Below are positions 34,989-43,568 of a stretch of 64,000 bases of DNA, piece after piece. The first letter of the stretch is position 1. Every line of letters starts with the position of its first letter. The position numbers were made by a program, and so were the translations under genes. The stretch is from the NCBI RefSeq assembly GCF_000238295.3, contig NZ_AHCD03000036.1, positions 200,551-264,550 on the forward strand, written 5' to 3'. The notes under the pieces were generated by a model, which saw nothing but the letters and a program-made list of their open reading frames with translations, was not told where the DNA came from and searched no databases. This stretch comes from Pseudoalteromonas rubra (GTDB taxonomy: Bacteria > Pseudomonadota > Gammaproteobacteria > Enterobacterales > Alteromonadaceae).

Positions 34989-36752
34989 GTGAGCTTCCCA
35001 CTGAAAACAACTCTATCCCGCTCTTTGTGCGCAGTGACATTGGCACTGGGCCTGGCAGGATGTGAACTTACTCAGGTCAGCGCTGATCAACAATTTACTA
35101 CCTTAGCCCAGCAAGTTATGGCATTTCGTAGCGACAAGCAGGCACAGGGAAGCACCTTACTGCCAGATTTAAGTGCAGCCCATCTGGCCACTAAAAATGC
35201 AGAACGCGTGGCCTTTTTACAGCGTTTAGACGCACTGGATGAAACAAAATTAAGTGAAGAAAACCGTATAAACCTGGTGATCTTGCGTGCTCAGATCCAG
35301 GACAAGGTAGATCGCTATCGCTTCAACGCTCATTATATGCCACTCAAGTCAGAGAGCGGCTTTCACAGCAGCCTGCCGAGGATGCTGGGCAGCACTGATT
35401 TTAAAACCCGCGACGACTATGCGCTTTATCTGAGTAAGCTGGCGGAAGTGCCGCGTTATTTTGCAGAAAATATTGCCTGGATGCGCAAGGGGCTTGAAAC
35501 GGGCCTGACCCAGCCAAAGGCGGTGCTGGCAGGGTATGAAGCATCTATTGAAGCTTTCATCGTCGATGAGGCAACAGAGTCGACTTATTTCCGTCCTTTT
35601 AAGCACAATCGCAGCGGTTTGCCAGAGGATGAATTTAAGCGTTTACAGAACCAGGCGCAGGAAGTGATCGCACAACAGGTGATCCCGGCGTACCGCGAGT
35701 ATTTGGCATTTTTTGTCGAGCAGTACAGGCCAGGTGCGCGTGATGATATTGGTATCTCCAGCACCCCGAATGGCGTTGAGTTTTACCGCAACCGGACCGC
35801 GCACTTTACGACGACCCAGATGACTCCTGAACAAGTGCATGCATTGGGACTGGAAGAAGTGGCCCGGATCAAAAGTGAAATGATGGAGATCATCAAGCAA
35901 ACTCAATTTGACGGGAGCTTTGCTGAGTTTGTCCAGTTTTTAAGAACCGATCCTCAGTTCTATGCCAGCAGTGCACAAGAGCTGCTTAAAGAAGCTGCCT
36001 TCATTGCTAAGAAAATGGATGCGCAGTTGCCAAAGCTGTTCCATACACTGCCGCGTCGTCCATATGGGGTTGCGCCGGTGCCGGATGCCATTGCCCCTAA
36101 ATACACCACAGGCCGGTATTTGGGCGCTGATAAGGACACGGATGCAGGTTACTACTGGGTCAATACTTACGCCTTAGACAAGCGTCCTTTGTATGTGCTT
36201 GAAGCCCTGACATTGCACGAAGCGGTGCCGGGACATCATCTGCAAATCTCGCTGAACCAGGAATTGGATTATTTACCTGATTATCGTCGCGATTCTTATA
36301 TCTCAGCGTTTGGTGAGGGCTGGGGCTTATATGCTGAATACCTGGGTCTGGAAGCGGGCTTTTATCAGGATCCATATAGCAACTTTGGTCGCCTGACCTA
36401 CGAAATGTGGCGGGCAGCTCGACTGGTTGTGGACACCGGAATGCACATGTTTGGCTGGAGCCGGGAGCGGGCAATGAACTTTATGCGTGATAACACGGCT
36501 TTGTCGCTGCACAATGTGAAGACAGAAACCGACCGCTACATATCCTGGCCAGGTCAGGCACTGTCATACAAGGTGGGTGAGTTGACCATTAAACGTTTGC
36601 GCGCGAAAACCGAGGCGGCGTTAGGGGATGCCTTTGATATTCGTGAGTTCCACCATCAGATCCTGCGTCATGGTTCTGTGCCGTTAAATGTGCTGGAAAC
36701 GCAGATCGACAAGTATATTGCGTCTGTGCAAAACACCAGCCAGACACTGTAA
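34989..36752 (+). CDS. DUF885-family lipoprotein, putative zinc peptidase
   Basis: 587 residues with a GTG start 8 bp after AAAGGA. The N terminus is a lipoprotein signal (LALGLAGC, Cys near residue 24). The family's metal motif HEAVPGHHLQ is present, with a downstream acidic partner in FGEGWGLYAEYLG; this is the HExxPGHH variant of zinc metallopeptidases. Probably a periplasmic membrane-anchored peptidase. Family members are poorly characterised. Confidence 0.85.
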   Translation: MSFPLKTTLSRSLCAVTLALGLAGCELTQVSADQQFTTLAQQVMAFRSDKQAQGSTLLPDLSAAHLATKNAERVAFLQRLDALDETKLSEENRINLVILRAQIQDKVDRYRFNAHYMPLKSESGFHSSLPRMLGSTDFKTRDDYALYLSKLAEVPRYFAENIAWMRKGLETGLTQPKAVLAGYEASIEAFIVDEATESTYFRPFKHNRSGLPEDEFKRLQNQAQEVIAQQVIPAYREYLAFFVEQYRPGARDDIGISSTPNGVEFYRNRTAHFTTTQMTPEQVHALGLEEVARIKSEMMEIIKQTQFDGSFAEFVQFLRTDPQFYASSAQELLKEAAFIAKKMDAQLPKLFHTLPRRPYGVAPVPDAIAPKYTTGRYLGADKDTDAGYYWVNTYALDKRPLYVLEALTLHEAVPGHHLQISLNQELDYLPDYRRDSYISAFGEGWGLYAEYLGLEAGFYQDPYSNFGRLTYEMWRAARLVVDTGMHMFGWSRERAMNFMRDNTALSLHNVKTETDRYISWPGQALSYKVGELTIKRLRAKTEAALGDAFDIREFHHQILRHGSVPLNVLETQIDKYIASVQNTSQTL

Positions 36753-36807
36753 CGAGCGGATGGATCAACGCTGAGCTTAGCCTGAGTTGATCCACGTGCC
36801 GGAGCGT

Positions 36808-38019
36808 TTACTGTAAGACGCTGATGATCAACTGATAGCAGGCGTCTTTGCTTTGACAGCTGCGGGCGTTCAGGATCAGTTGTTCACCGACCTCCAGTGC
36901 CAGGCGCTGCGCCCGCAGGCGTGCCTGTTCATCTTCAATCTCATCCAAATCGCTGACATGGGCAAGCCCGATGGTGCGGCGGATCATCTCACTGCCACAA
37001 TACCCAATGGCGTCTTGCAATACGTCACGCAGAAACAGTGCGGCGTAGCCTGGCGCCTGCAATGTACTGTCTGTGCTATGTTGTTCGCACAAGGTCTGCC
37101 ATTGATAGTCAAACTCACTCAGGCAGATATCTATGGTGCGCAACAAGTAAGTATGCATATCACGACGTTTTGATGCTTCACTGATACGGCCATGCTGAGC
37201 ACAGAAGTTGAGCAGCAAATTGCCAATAAAAGAGCCTAGGTCGAAACCAATGGGACCAAAAAAGGCAAATTCCGGATCGATAAACTTGGTGGTTGTGTCA
37301 TCGACAAACAGGCTACCACTATGTGCATCACCGTGAAGCAACGCTTGTGGCGAAGACAAAAAGCGCTGTTTGAGCTGGGCAATGGCCAGTTTTAACCCTG
37401 TATTGTGGCGCAGCTTGTCGACCTCTTTGCGCAGCGCATCCGGATAGTGGTTACGCTCGTTATCCTGGTAAGGGTCGTCAAAGAACAACTCTTCAGTAAT
37501 GGCACACAGTTCCGGATTGGTAAAAGACTGGATCAGGGCTTTTTTGTTTGCGGGTGTGAGATAGAAATCGCTGTGATAAAAGCTGGTTGTGGCCAGGTAG
37601 TGAGCCACATCCCGGCCCAGGTTGGCAAAAGTACGCCCGGCGTTGAGTTCACTGCGTAAGATATTCAGATGACCCAGGTCTTCGAGTATCGTCACAGCCT
37701 GCTCACTGTTGTGATGCAGTACCCTGACGGTATGGCTCGGACACACCTCACCATGGCGACGTAAGGCGCTGGCTTCGATGCGAGCCCGATCAAGTGTCAG
37801 TGGCCAGCTTTCTCCTACACAGCGCGCGTAGGGTAACGCTTGCTTAAGGATCACGCTATGGTTGTGTTGATCAGTGACCCGAAAAACCAGGTTCAGGTTG
37901 CCATCGCCAAACTCATAGCAGTTCAGCTGTGCGTCTGGTGGGAACATTCCCCCCAGGTTAGTGATGTATTCAATGGCCTTGTCATTGTCAAACGCCTGAT
38001 AAGCACTCATTCGGATCAT
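36808..38019 (-). CDS. mtnK: 5-methylthioribose kinase
   Basis: 403 residues; a second ATG at 38010 is also possible as start. APH-like kinase fold: GDGNLNLVFRV (Gly-rich loop), HGDAHSGSLFVDD (catalytic loop) and FIDPEFAFFGP (the metal-binding motif). Phosphorylates methylthioribose in methionine salvage. Divergent from mtnA across a region with MetJ-like boxes. Confidence 0.93.
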   Translation of the reverse strand: MIRMSAYQAFDNDKAIEYITNLGGMFPPDAQLNCYEFGDGNLNLVFRVTDQHNHSVILKQALPYARCVGESWPLTLDRARIEASALRRHGEVCPSHTVRVLHHNSEQAVTILEDLGHLNILRSELNAGRTFANLGRDVAHYLATTSFYHSDFYLTPANKKALIQSFTNPELCAITEELFFDDPYQDNERNHYPDALRKEVDKLRHNTGLKLAIAQLKQRFLSSPQALLHGDAHSGSLFVDDTTTKFIDPEFAFFGPIGFDLGSFIGNLLLNFCAQHGRISEASKRRDMHTYLLRTIDICLSEFDYQWQTLCEQHSTDSTLQAPGYAALFLRDVLQDAIGYCGSEMIRRTIGLAHVSDLDEIEDEQARLRAQRLALEVGEQLILNARSCQSKDACYQLIISVLQ

Positions 38020-38057
38020 CCAGATAGCATAAAATTAGATCAGCATTCTATACCTGC

Positions 38058-38089
38058 AAACGTTTAGAAGTCTATACATCTTTAGATCT
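38058..38089. promoter_or_regulatory. MetJ-like operator between mtnK and mtnA
   Basis: Four 8-mers in register: AAACGTTT, AGAAGTCT, ATACATCT, TTAGATCT. Against the met box AGACGTCT they match about 6, 7, 6 and 4 of 8. Tandem in-phase boxes are how MetJ-SAM binds, so both divergent genes are probably repressed when methionine is plentiful. Confidence 0.65.
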
Positions 38090-38239
38090 TGATGTAGAAT
38101 GGAGCAGTCAGTTTTTTCAATCGGACACTGCCCAGATGACACCGAGGGGGTCACATCGGTATGGTCGGTGCCAGATTTCACGCTGCCTGTTCATTGCTGT
38201 GAATGGGTATTCGCCAGGAGCAAATCGGAGTAAACAACG

Positions 38240-39262
38240 GTGAAAGAGTTAGTTGCGCGGAGCTTGAAGTATCAGGCTGGGACGGTTCAGGTGCTGGATC
38301 AGTATTTACTGCCACATGAGGAAACATGGCATCATTGCACCAGTGTGGCACAAATGGCGTCGTTGATTCTGACACTGAAAGTACGTGGCGCCCCTTTGAT
38401 TGGCTTAGCAGCAAGCCTGCTGGTTGCCTATCTGGCAGAACAAGGGCACGGTAAAGCCCAGCTTAGAGAGGCGATTGACGAGCTGGAAGCCACCCGCCCG
38501 ACGGCGGTGAATCTGATGCACTGCATGGCGAGGCTGCGTACAGCCTTGCAGCAGCATGATTACGCGCAGGCTGTGGTGGCAGAAGCTGAGCGCCTGTTTG
38601 AAGAAGACTGTGCACTGTGCGACAGAATGGCAACACTGGGGGCACAGCTGGTCGAACCCTCAGATAACATTCTGACACATTGTAATACTGGCGCGCTGGC
38701 CACTGCCGGAGTGGGCACCGCATTGGGTGTGATCCATCATGCAGCCCGACAGCATGCGGACATCCATATCTGGGTTGATGAAACCCGGCCATTATTGCAA
38801 GGGGGCAGGCTGACTGCCTATGAACTGGCACAGTGGCAGATCCCTTACACTTTGATTTGCGATAATATGGCGGCCAGCCTGATGGCTGCAGGCAAGGTCG
38901 ATAAAATTTTTGTCGGGGCTGATCGCATTGCTGCGAACGGCGATTTTGCGAATAAAGTGGGCACCTACAATCTGGCTGTGCTGGCTCACTACCATCAGAT
39001 CCCTTTCTATGTGGTTGCTCCGGTTACAACTCTGGACATTGGCTGTGCTTCAGGCGCAGAGATCCCGATTGAGCAGCGCGCTGAAAGCGAGGTTACCGGG
39101 GTGAGTGGCAGCTTTGGTCACTGTCAGTGGGCACCCGCACAGGCACAGGTGTATAACCCGGCTTTTGATGTCACACCGGCTGATCTGATCACGGCATGGG
39201 TACTGGATACGGGCGTGTATTATCCGCAGGAAGTAGCGGCTGGGGTATTAGGCACGGTATGA
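38240..39262 (+). CDS. mtnA: Methylthioribose-1-phosphate isomerase
   Basis: 340 residues with a GTG start after CGGAGT. The catalytic Cys is in THCNTGALATAGVGTAL and the catalytic Asp in GADRIAANGDFANKVGTY. Converts methylthioribose-1-phosphate to methylthioribulose-1-phosphate, the step after MtnK. Convergent with mtnD. Confidence 0.94.
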   Translation: MKELVARSLKYQAGTVQVLDQYLLPHEETWHHCTSVAQMASLILTLKVRGAPLIGLAASLLVAYLAEQGHGKAQLREAIDELEATRPTAVNLMHCMARLRTALQQHDYAQAVVAEAERLFEEDCALCDRMATLGAQLVEPSDNILTHCNTGALATAGVGTALGVIHHAARQHADIHIWVDETRPLLQGGRLTAYELAQWQIPYTLICDNMAASLMAAGKVDKIFVGADRIAANGDFANKVGTYNLAVLAHYHQIPFYVVAPVTTLDIGCASGAEIPIEQRAESEVTGVSGSFGHCQWAPAQAQVYNPAFDVTPADLITAWVLDTGVYYPQEVAAGVLGTV

Positions 39263-39285
39263 CGACACCGTGCCGGACGAGCGCT

Positions 39286-39828
39286 TTAATCCAGTAACGG
39301 AAAGCGCTCGGCGATAGGGTTGTCAGTACTTTGTGCCACCCAGCCCTGCTCATTGTTGAACAGCCGGATTGCGGTAAATTGGGGATCGCTGCCCATATCA
39401 AACCAGTGAGGTGTCATTGCGGGTACTGAAATCAAATCGCCCTGCTGGCACAGAACCTGATAAACCCGTTCGCCGATATGCAGGCAAAATAGCCCCTGGC
39501 CCTGAACAAAAAAGCGTACTTCATCTTCGCTATGGGTGTGCTCAAAAAGAAACTTCTGACGCATAACGGGCGCGTCAGGATGCCCTTTTGGCAAAGAGAT
39601 CACGTCCACAGTCTGATAGCCATCCTGTGCTTTCAGGCGAGCAATGTCCTGTTCATATGCCTCAAGAATGTCATCGTGTGATGTTGTCTGGTTTATCTCA
39701 TATGCGGCTTGCCATTGCTCAAAGCGGACACCCACCTGAGCAAGCTGGGCGGCTATCTGGGTGTGTGCCTCACTGTGGAATTCAATGTTATCCGGGTGCT
39801 GATCATGATAAATGGTCAATTGGCTCAT
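39286..39828 (-). CDS. mtnD: Acireductone dioxygenase, intact copy
   Basis: 180 residues. Cupin metal ligands: EHTHSEDEVRFFV (His-x-His and Glu) and the later His in MTPHWFD. Depending on the metal it gives the keto-acid of methionine (Fe) or an off-pathway product (Ni). This copy has the natural C terminus (ERFPLLD). Its start overlaps the preceding stop by 4 nt, but that preceding frame is the chimera rather than intact mtnC. Confidence 0.93.
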   Translation of the reverse strand: MSQLTIYHDQHPDNIEFHSEAHTQIAAQLAQVGVRFEQWQAAYEINQTTSHDDILEAYEQDIARLKAQDGYQTVDVISLPKGHPDAPVMRQKFLFEHTHSEDEVRFFVQGQGLFCLHIGERVYQVLCQQGDLISVPAMTPHWFDMGSDPQFTAIRLFNNEQGWVAQSTDNPIAERFPLLD

Positions 39829-40497
39829 CGTGACTCCTGTGCATTATATTGGCTGAAATCTTCAATAAAGGGATGTGCCTGCGTCCGCGGCTGTCCGTCA
39901 CGCCACAATTGCAGGGTCTGCATGCCCGCTGTTTTTGCTGCATCCAGCTCGGCCACCACATCGCTCAGAAAGAGCACTTCATGCGCCGCAAAGGATAGCT
40001 GACTGGCGATGGCCTGATAGGCCTCGGGTTGCTGTTTGGCACCTATCCGGGTATCAAAATAACCACTGAATAAGGGACGCATATCGCCATAGTCCGAATG
40101 GGCAAACAGCAGTTGCTGGGCCTGCACTGAACCAGACGAATAGACATAGAGTGCAGTGCCCGCAGCATGTTCGGCAGACAAAAACTGGTGCGCATCTGGG
40201 TAAATATGGCCGGTAAAATCGCCATTTTGATAGCCATGTTGCCAGATCATGCCCTGTAATTGTTTCAGCGGCGTGACTTTCTTATCTTCAGCGATCCAGC
40301 TGAGCAGTGCCTGGATAACCTGATCCAGTGAGGCTTGTGGTGCGTTCAGTTCAGCACGCACTGCATCAAGCTGTGCAGTCACTTCCGGGGTGTGTGCATG
40401 CTGGCGCACGAAATCGGGTAGCTTGTCTGTGGCATAGGTGAACAGGATCTCTTTGACGAAAGAGATACGGGTAATGGTGCCTTCGATGTCGGTCAAA
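39305..40497. repeat. 1193-bp tandem duplication, copy 1
   Basis: Copies 39305-40497 and 40498-41690 abut and look identical. The unit runs from near the mtnD stop to codon ~5 of mtnC. Outside bases differ immediately (AAAG versus CAAA before; CGCT versus ATTG after), so there is no boundary microhomology. Confidence 0.9.
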
Positions 40498-41021
40498 CGC
40501 TCGGCGATAGGGTTGTCAGTACTTTGTGCCACCCAGCCCTGCTCATTGTTGAACAGCCGGATTGCGGTAAATTGGGGATCGCTGCCCATATCAAACCAGT
40601 GAGGTGTCATTGCGGGTACTGAAATCAAATCGCCCTGCTGGCACAGAACCTGATAAACCCGTTCGCCGATATGCAGGCAAAATAGCCCCTGGCCCTGAAC
40701 AAAAAAGCGTACTTCATCTTCGCTATGGGTGTGCTCAAAAAGAAACTTCTGACGCATAACGGGCGCGTCAGGATGCCCTTTTGGCAAAGAGATCACGTCC
40801 ACAGTCTGATAGCCATCCTGTGCTTTCAGGCGAGCAATGTCCTGTTCATATGCCTCAAGAATGTCATCGTGTGATGTTGTCTGGTTTATCTCATATGCGG
40901 CTTGCCATTGCTCAAAGCGGACACCCACCTGAGCAAGCTGGGCGGCTATCTGGGTGTGTGCCTCACTGTGGAATTCAATGTTATCCGGGTGCTGATCATG
41001 ATAAATGGTCAATTGGCTCAT
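39825..41021 (-). CDS. Chimeric MtnD-MtnC fusion made by the tandem duplication
   Basis: 398 residues. Residues 1 to ~174 are acireductone dioxygenase, lacking only the last six residues. The frame then enters MtnC at its first catalytic strand (LTDIEGTITRISF) and continues to the MtnC C terminus. All metal ligands of MtnD and the HAD DxE motif of MtnC are kept, so a bifunctional protein catalysing two consecutive salvage steps (enolase/phosphatase, then dioxygenase) is conceivable. Start overlaps the intact mtnC stop by 4 nt, as in the native order. Exists only if the duplication is real. Confidence 0.6.
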   Translation of the reverse strand: MSQLTIYHDQHPDNIEFHSEAHTQIAAQLAQVGVRFEQWQAAYEINQTTSHDDILEAYEQDIARLKAQDGYQTVDVISLPKGHPDAPVMRQKFLFEHTHSEDEVRFFVQGQGLFCLHIGERVYQVLCQQGDLISVPAMTPHWFDMGSDPQFTAIRLFNNEQGWVAQSTDNPIAERLTDIEGTITRISFVKEILFTYATDKLPDFVRQHAHTPEVTAQLDAVRAELNAPQASLDQVIQALLSWIAEDKKVTPLKQLQGMIWQHGYQNGDFTGHIYPDAHQFLSAEHAAGTALYVYSSGSVQAQQLLFAHSDYGDMRPLFSGYFDTRIGAKQQPEAYQAIASQLSFAAHEVLFLSDVVAELDAAKTAGMQTLQLWRDGQPRTQAHPFIEDFSQYNAQESR

Positions 41022-41690
41022 CGTGACTCCTGTGCATTATATTGGCTGAAATCTTCAATAAAGGGATGTGCCTGCGTCCGCGGCTGTCCGTCACGCCACA
41101 ATTGCAGGGTCTGCATGCCCGCTGTTTTTGCTGCATCCAGCTCGGCCACCACATCGCTCAGAAAGAGCACTTCATGCGCCGCAAAGGATAGCTGACTGGC
41201 GATGGCCTGATAGGCCTCGGGTTGCTGTTTGGCACCTATCCGGGTATCAAAATAACCACTGAATAAGGGACGCATATCGCCATAGTCCGAATGGGCAAAC
41301 AGCAGTTGCTGGGCCTGCACTGAACCAGACGAATAGACATAGAGTGCAGTGCCCGCAGCATGTTCGGCAGACAAAAACTGGTGCGCATCTGGGTAAATAT
41401 GGCCGGTAAAATCGCCATTTTGATAGCCATGTTGCCAGATCATGCCCTGTAATTGTTTCAGCGGCGTGACTTTCTTATCTTCAGCGATCCAGCTGAGCAG
41501 TGCCTGGATAACCTGATCCAGTGAGGCTTGTGGTGCGTTCAGTTCAGCACGCACTGCATCAAGCTGTGCAGTCACTTCCGGGGTGTGTGCATGCTGGCGC
41601 ACGAAATCGGGTAGCTTGTCTGTGGCATAGGTGAACAGGATCTCTTTGACGAAAGAGATACGGGTAATGGTGCCTTCGATGTCGGTCAAA
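40498..41690. repeat. 1193-bp tandem duplication, copy 2
   Basis: Second copy of the mtnD-mtnC unit; continues into the true mtnC start after 41690. Confidence 0.9.
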
Positions 41691-41704
41691 ATTGCTTTGA
41701 TCAT
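41018..41704 (-). CDS. mtnC: Enolase-phosphatase E1, intact copy
   Basis: 228 residues, HAD superfamily. Catalytic loop TDIEGTITRISFVKE, motif II YVYSSGSVQAQQLL and motif III FLSDVVAELDAA. Forms the acireductone from diketo-methylthiopentenyl phosphate. Overlaps mtnB by 4 nt. Confidence 0.94.
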   Translation of the reverse strand: MIKAILTDIEGTITRISFVKEILFTYATDKLPDFVRQHAHTPEVTAQLDAVRAELNAPQASLDQVIQALLSWIAEDKKVTPLKQLQGMIWQHGYQNGDFTGHIYPDAHQFLSAEHAAGTALYVYSSGSVQAQQLLFAHSDYGDMRPLFSGYFDTRIGAKQQPEAYQAIASQLSFAAHEVLFLSDVVAELDAAKTAGMQTLQLWRDGQPRTQAHPFIEDFSQYNAQESR

Positions 41705-42315
41705 GCGTTTTTTTCCAGTTGTCTGCGCGTCAGTTCGCAGTTAAACAAAAACTCCAGTGCCTCGATATGACGACGCGTTTCACTGATGTCTGCCCCCATT
41801 GCGTAAAGTCCATGGCCGCGGATCAGCACCCCGTGCTGAACAGGCGTATGGGCATGGTATTCAGCCACCCGACGTGCCAGGGCTGGAATATCCTGATCGT
41901 TGTCAAAGACTGGAATAGCCAGGGTTTCCAGGTGACTGGTAAAACCATGCAGGGCTTTTTGCATTTCGTACCCCTGAATGTTTAGGCTGTGCTCAGCTGT
42001 TAGCCGAGACAGCACCGTTGCCGCAACGGAGTGGGTATGCAAGATGCAGTGTGTACGCGCACTGAGTGCATACAGGGCAAGGTGCAGCTCAGTTTCGGCT
42101 GAAGGCTTACCGGTTCCGCCGGTATGTGTGCCTTCGGTATTGAACTCAAGAAAATGCTCGGGTTGCAACGCCCCTTTGTCATGACCACTGGCCGTGACAA
42201 CAAAGCCCTGCTCTGTTCTAATGGAAAAGTTGCCCCCGGTTGCCGGTACCCAGCCTTGCTCACTGAGCCAGCGTCCGGCGTCTATCAGGGCATGTTTCGC
42301 TTGTGCTGATTGCAT
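41701..42315 (-). CDS. mtnB: Methylthioribulose-1-phosphate dehydratase
   Basis: 204 residues from the ATG at 42315, chosen because GAGAGGTAA lies just upstream; an ATG 24 bp earlier adds residues without homology. Class II aldolase fold with zinc ligands in LHTHSVAATVLSRL and RGHGLYAMGAD. Dehydrates methylthioribulose-1-phosphate. First gene of the minus-strand mtnBCD unit behind a MetJ-like site. Confidence 0.93.
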   Translation of the reverse strand: MQSAQAKHALIDAGRWLSEQGWVPATGGNFSIRTEQGFVVTASGHDKGALQPEHFLEFNTEGTHTGGTGKPSAETELHLALYALSARTHCILHTHSVAATVLSRLTAEHSLNIQGYEMQKALHGFTSHLETLAIPVFDNDQDIPALARRVAEYHAHTPVQHGVLIRGHGLYAMGADISETRRHIEALEFLFNCELTRRQLEKNA

Positions 42316-42352
42316 ACGCTTACCTCTCACGAATAACATCGTGGATAATTTT

Positions 42353-42368
42353 AGACGGCTATACTTCT
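42353..42368. promoter_or_regulatory. MetJ-like operator between mtnB and the aminotransferase gene
   Basis: Two adjacent 8-mers, AGACGGCT (7 of 8) and ATACTTCT (6 of 8), match the met box AGACGTCT. They lie midway between divergent genes of the same pathway. Confidence 0.55.
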
Positions 42369-42428
42369 ATTTGCAGCAATGATAGCATCGCTCGGGCCGT
42401 TACACCACACACAAACGAGGACTTGGCA

Positions 42429-43568
42429 GTGGAAAGTAAATTACCTCATGTAGGCACCAGTATTTTTTCAAAGATGACCGCGCTGGCCAATCAGCACGGT
42501 GCACTGAACCTGTCTCAGGGTTTTCCTGAATTTGATGCGCCAGAGCGCCTTAAACTGCGGTTGACTCAGCATGTACAAGCGGGGATGAACCAGTACGCGC
42601 CATCACCCGGGGTGCCGGCGCTACAGCAGCAGATAGCGGCCCTAGCGGAGCGCAAATATGGTGCGCAGATCGACGCCGAGGCGCAGGTCACCGTCACTGC
42701 CGGCGCCACAGAAGCCTTGTTTGTTGCCATTCAGACCCTGGTACGCCCGGGTGATGAAGTGATCGTGTTTGACCCGGCCTATGACTCTTACCATCCGGCG
42801 ATAGAGCTGGCAGGTGGCACCAGTGTGCACATTGCCTTGCAGGCGCCTGATTATCAGGTTGACTGGCAGCAGGTTGCGTCAGCCATCACACCTCAAACTC
42901 GCGCTATTATTGTTAATACGCCACATAACCCAAGTGCGAAAACACTCAAAGCAGCGGATATGGCAGCGCTTAAGGCCTTGGTGATTGAACATGACTTGTA
43001 TGTGATCAGCGACGAAGTTTACGAGCACATTACCTTTGATGCACAGCCACATTTGAGTGCGTTGCGCGACCCGGCGCTGGCAGTACGTGCTATGGTGGTG
43101 GCTAGCTTTGGTAAAACCTTCCATTGTACGGGCTGGAAGCTGGGGTATTGCATTGCTCCAGCGGCACTGAGCAAGGAATTTCGTAAAATTCATCAGTATG
43201 TGACCTTCTCCTGTTTTACGCCGGCACAGTTAGCGTTGGCTGACATGCTCAATGAGGAGCCGGAGCATGTGGATGCACTGGCTGATTTCTATCAGCATAA
43301 GCGCGATCTGTTGGCAGAGGCACTGCAAAGTAGTCGATTCACTATTTTGCCCAGCGAGGGGAGCTATTTCCTGTTGCTGGATTACAGCGCTATCTCGTCA
43401 CTGGATGATGTGCGCTTTTGTGATTATCTGGTGGAAGAAGTCGGGGTGGCCGCAATTCCGCTGAGCGTATTTTATGCCGATGGCAGTACAGATAAAGTGA
43501 TCCGCCTGTGTTTTGCCAAAGAAGACAACACCTTAGTGGAGGCGGCGAAGCGTTTATGTCAGCTTTAA
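42429..43568 (+). CDS. Methionine (KMTB) aminotransferase, YbdL/MtnE type
   Basis: 379 residues from a GTG at 42429 behind GAGGACTT; the frame extends 42 codons upstream without homology. Class I PLP aminotransferase: NLSQGFPEF at the start, VNTPHNPSAK, ISDEVYEHI and the PLP lysine in SFGKTFHCTGWKLGY. YbdL prefers methionine, and its place here suggests the last salvage step, keto-methylthiobutyrate to methionine. Overlaps the omega-amidase gene by 13 nt. Confidence 0.88.
   Translation: MESKLPHVGTSIFSKMTALANQHGALNLSQGFPEFDAPERLKLRLTQHVQAGMNQYAPSPGVPALQQQIAALAERKYGAQIDAEAQVTVTAGATEALFVAIQTLVRPGDEVIVFDPAYDSYHPAIELAGGTSVHIALQAPDYQVDWQQVASAITPQTRAIIVNTPHNPSAKTLKAADMAALKALVIEHDLYVISDEVYEHITFDAQPHLSALRDPALAVRAMVVASFGKTFHCTGWKLGYCIAPAALSKEFRKIHQYVTFSCFTPAQLALADMLNEEPEHVDALADFYQHKRDLLAEALQSSRFTILPSEGSYFLLLDYSAISSLDDVRFCDYLVEEVGVAAIPLSVFYADGSTDKVIRLCFAKEDNTLVEAAKRLCQL

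Noticed and set aside
38020..38239. SAM riboswitch in the mtnK-mtnA gap
   Set aside because: No conserved SAM riboswitch core or paired stems were recognised; MetJ-like boxes explain the region better.
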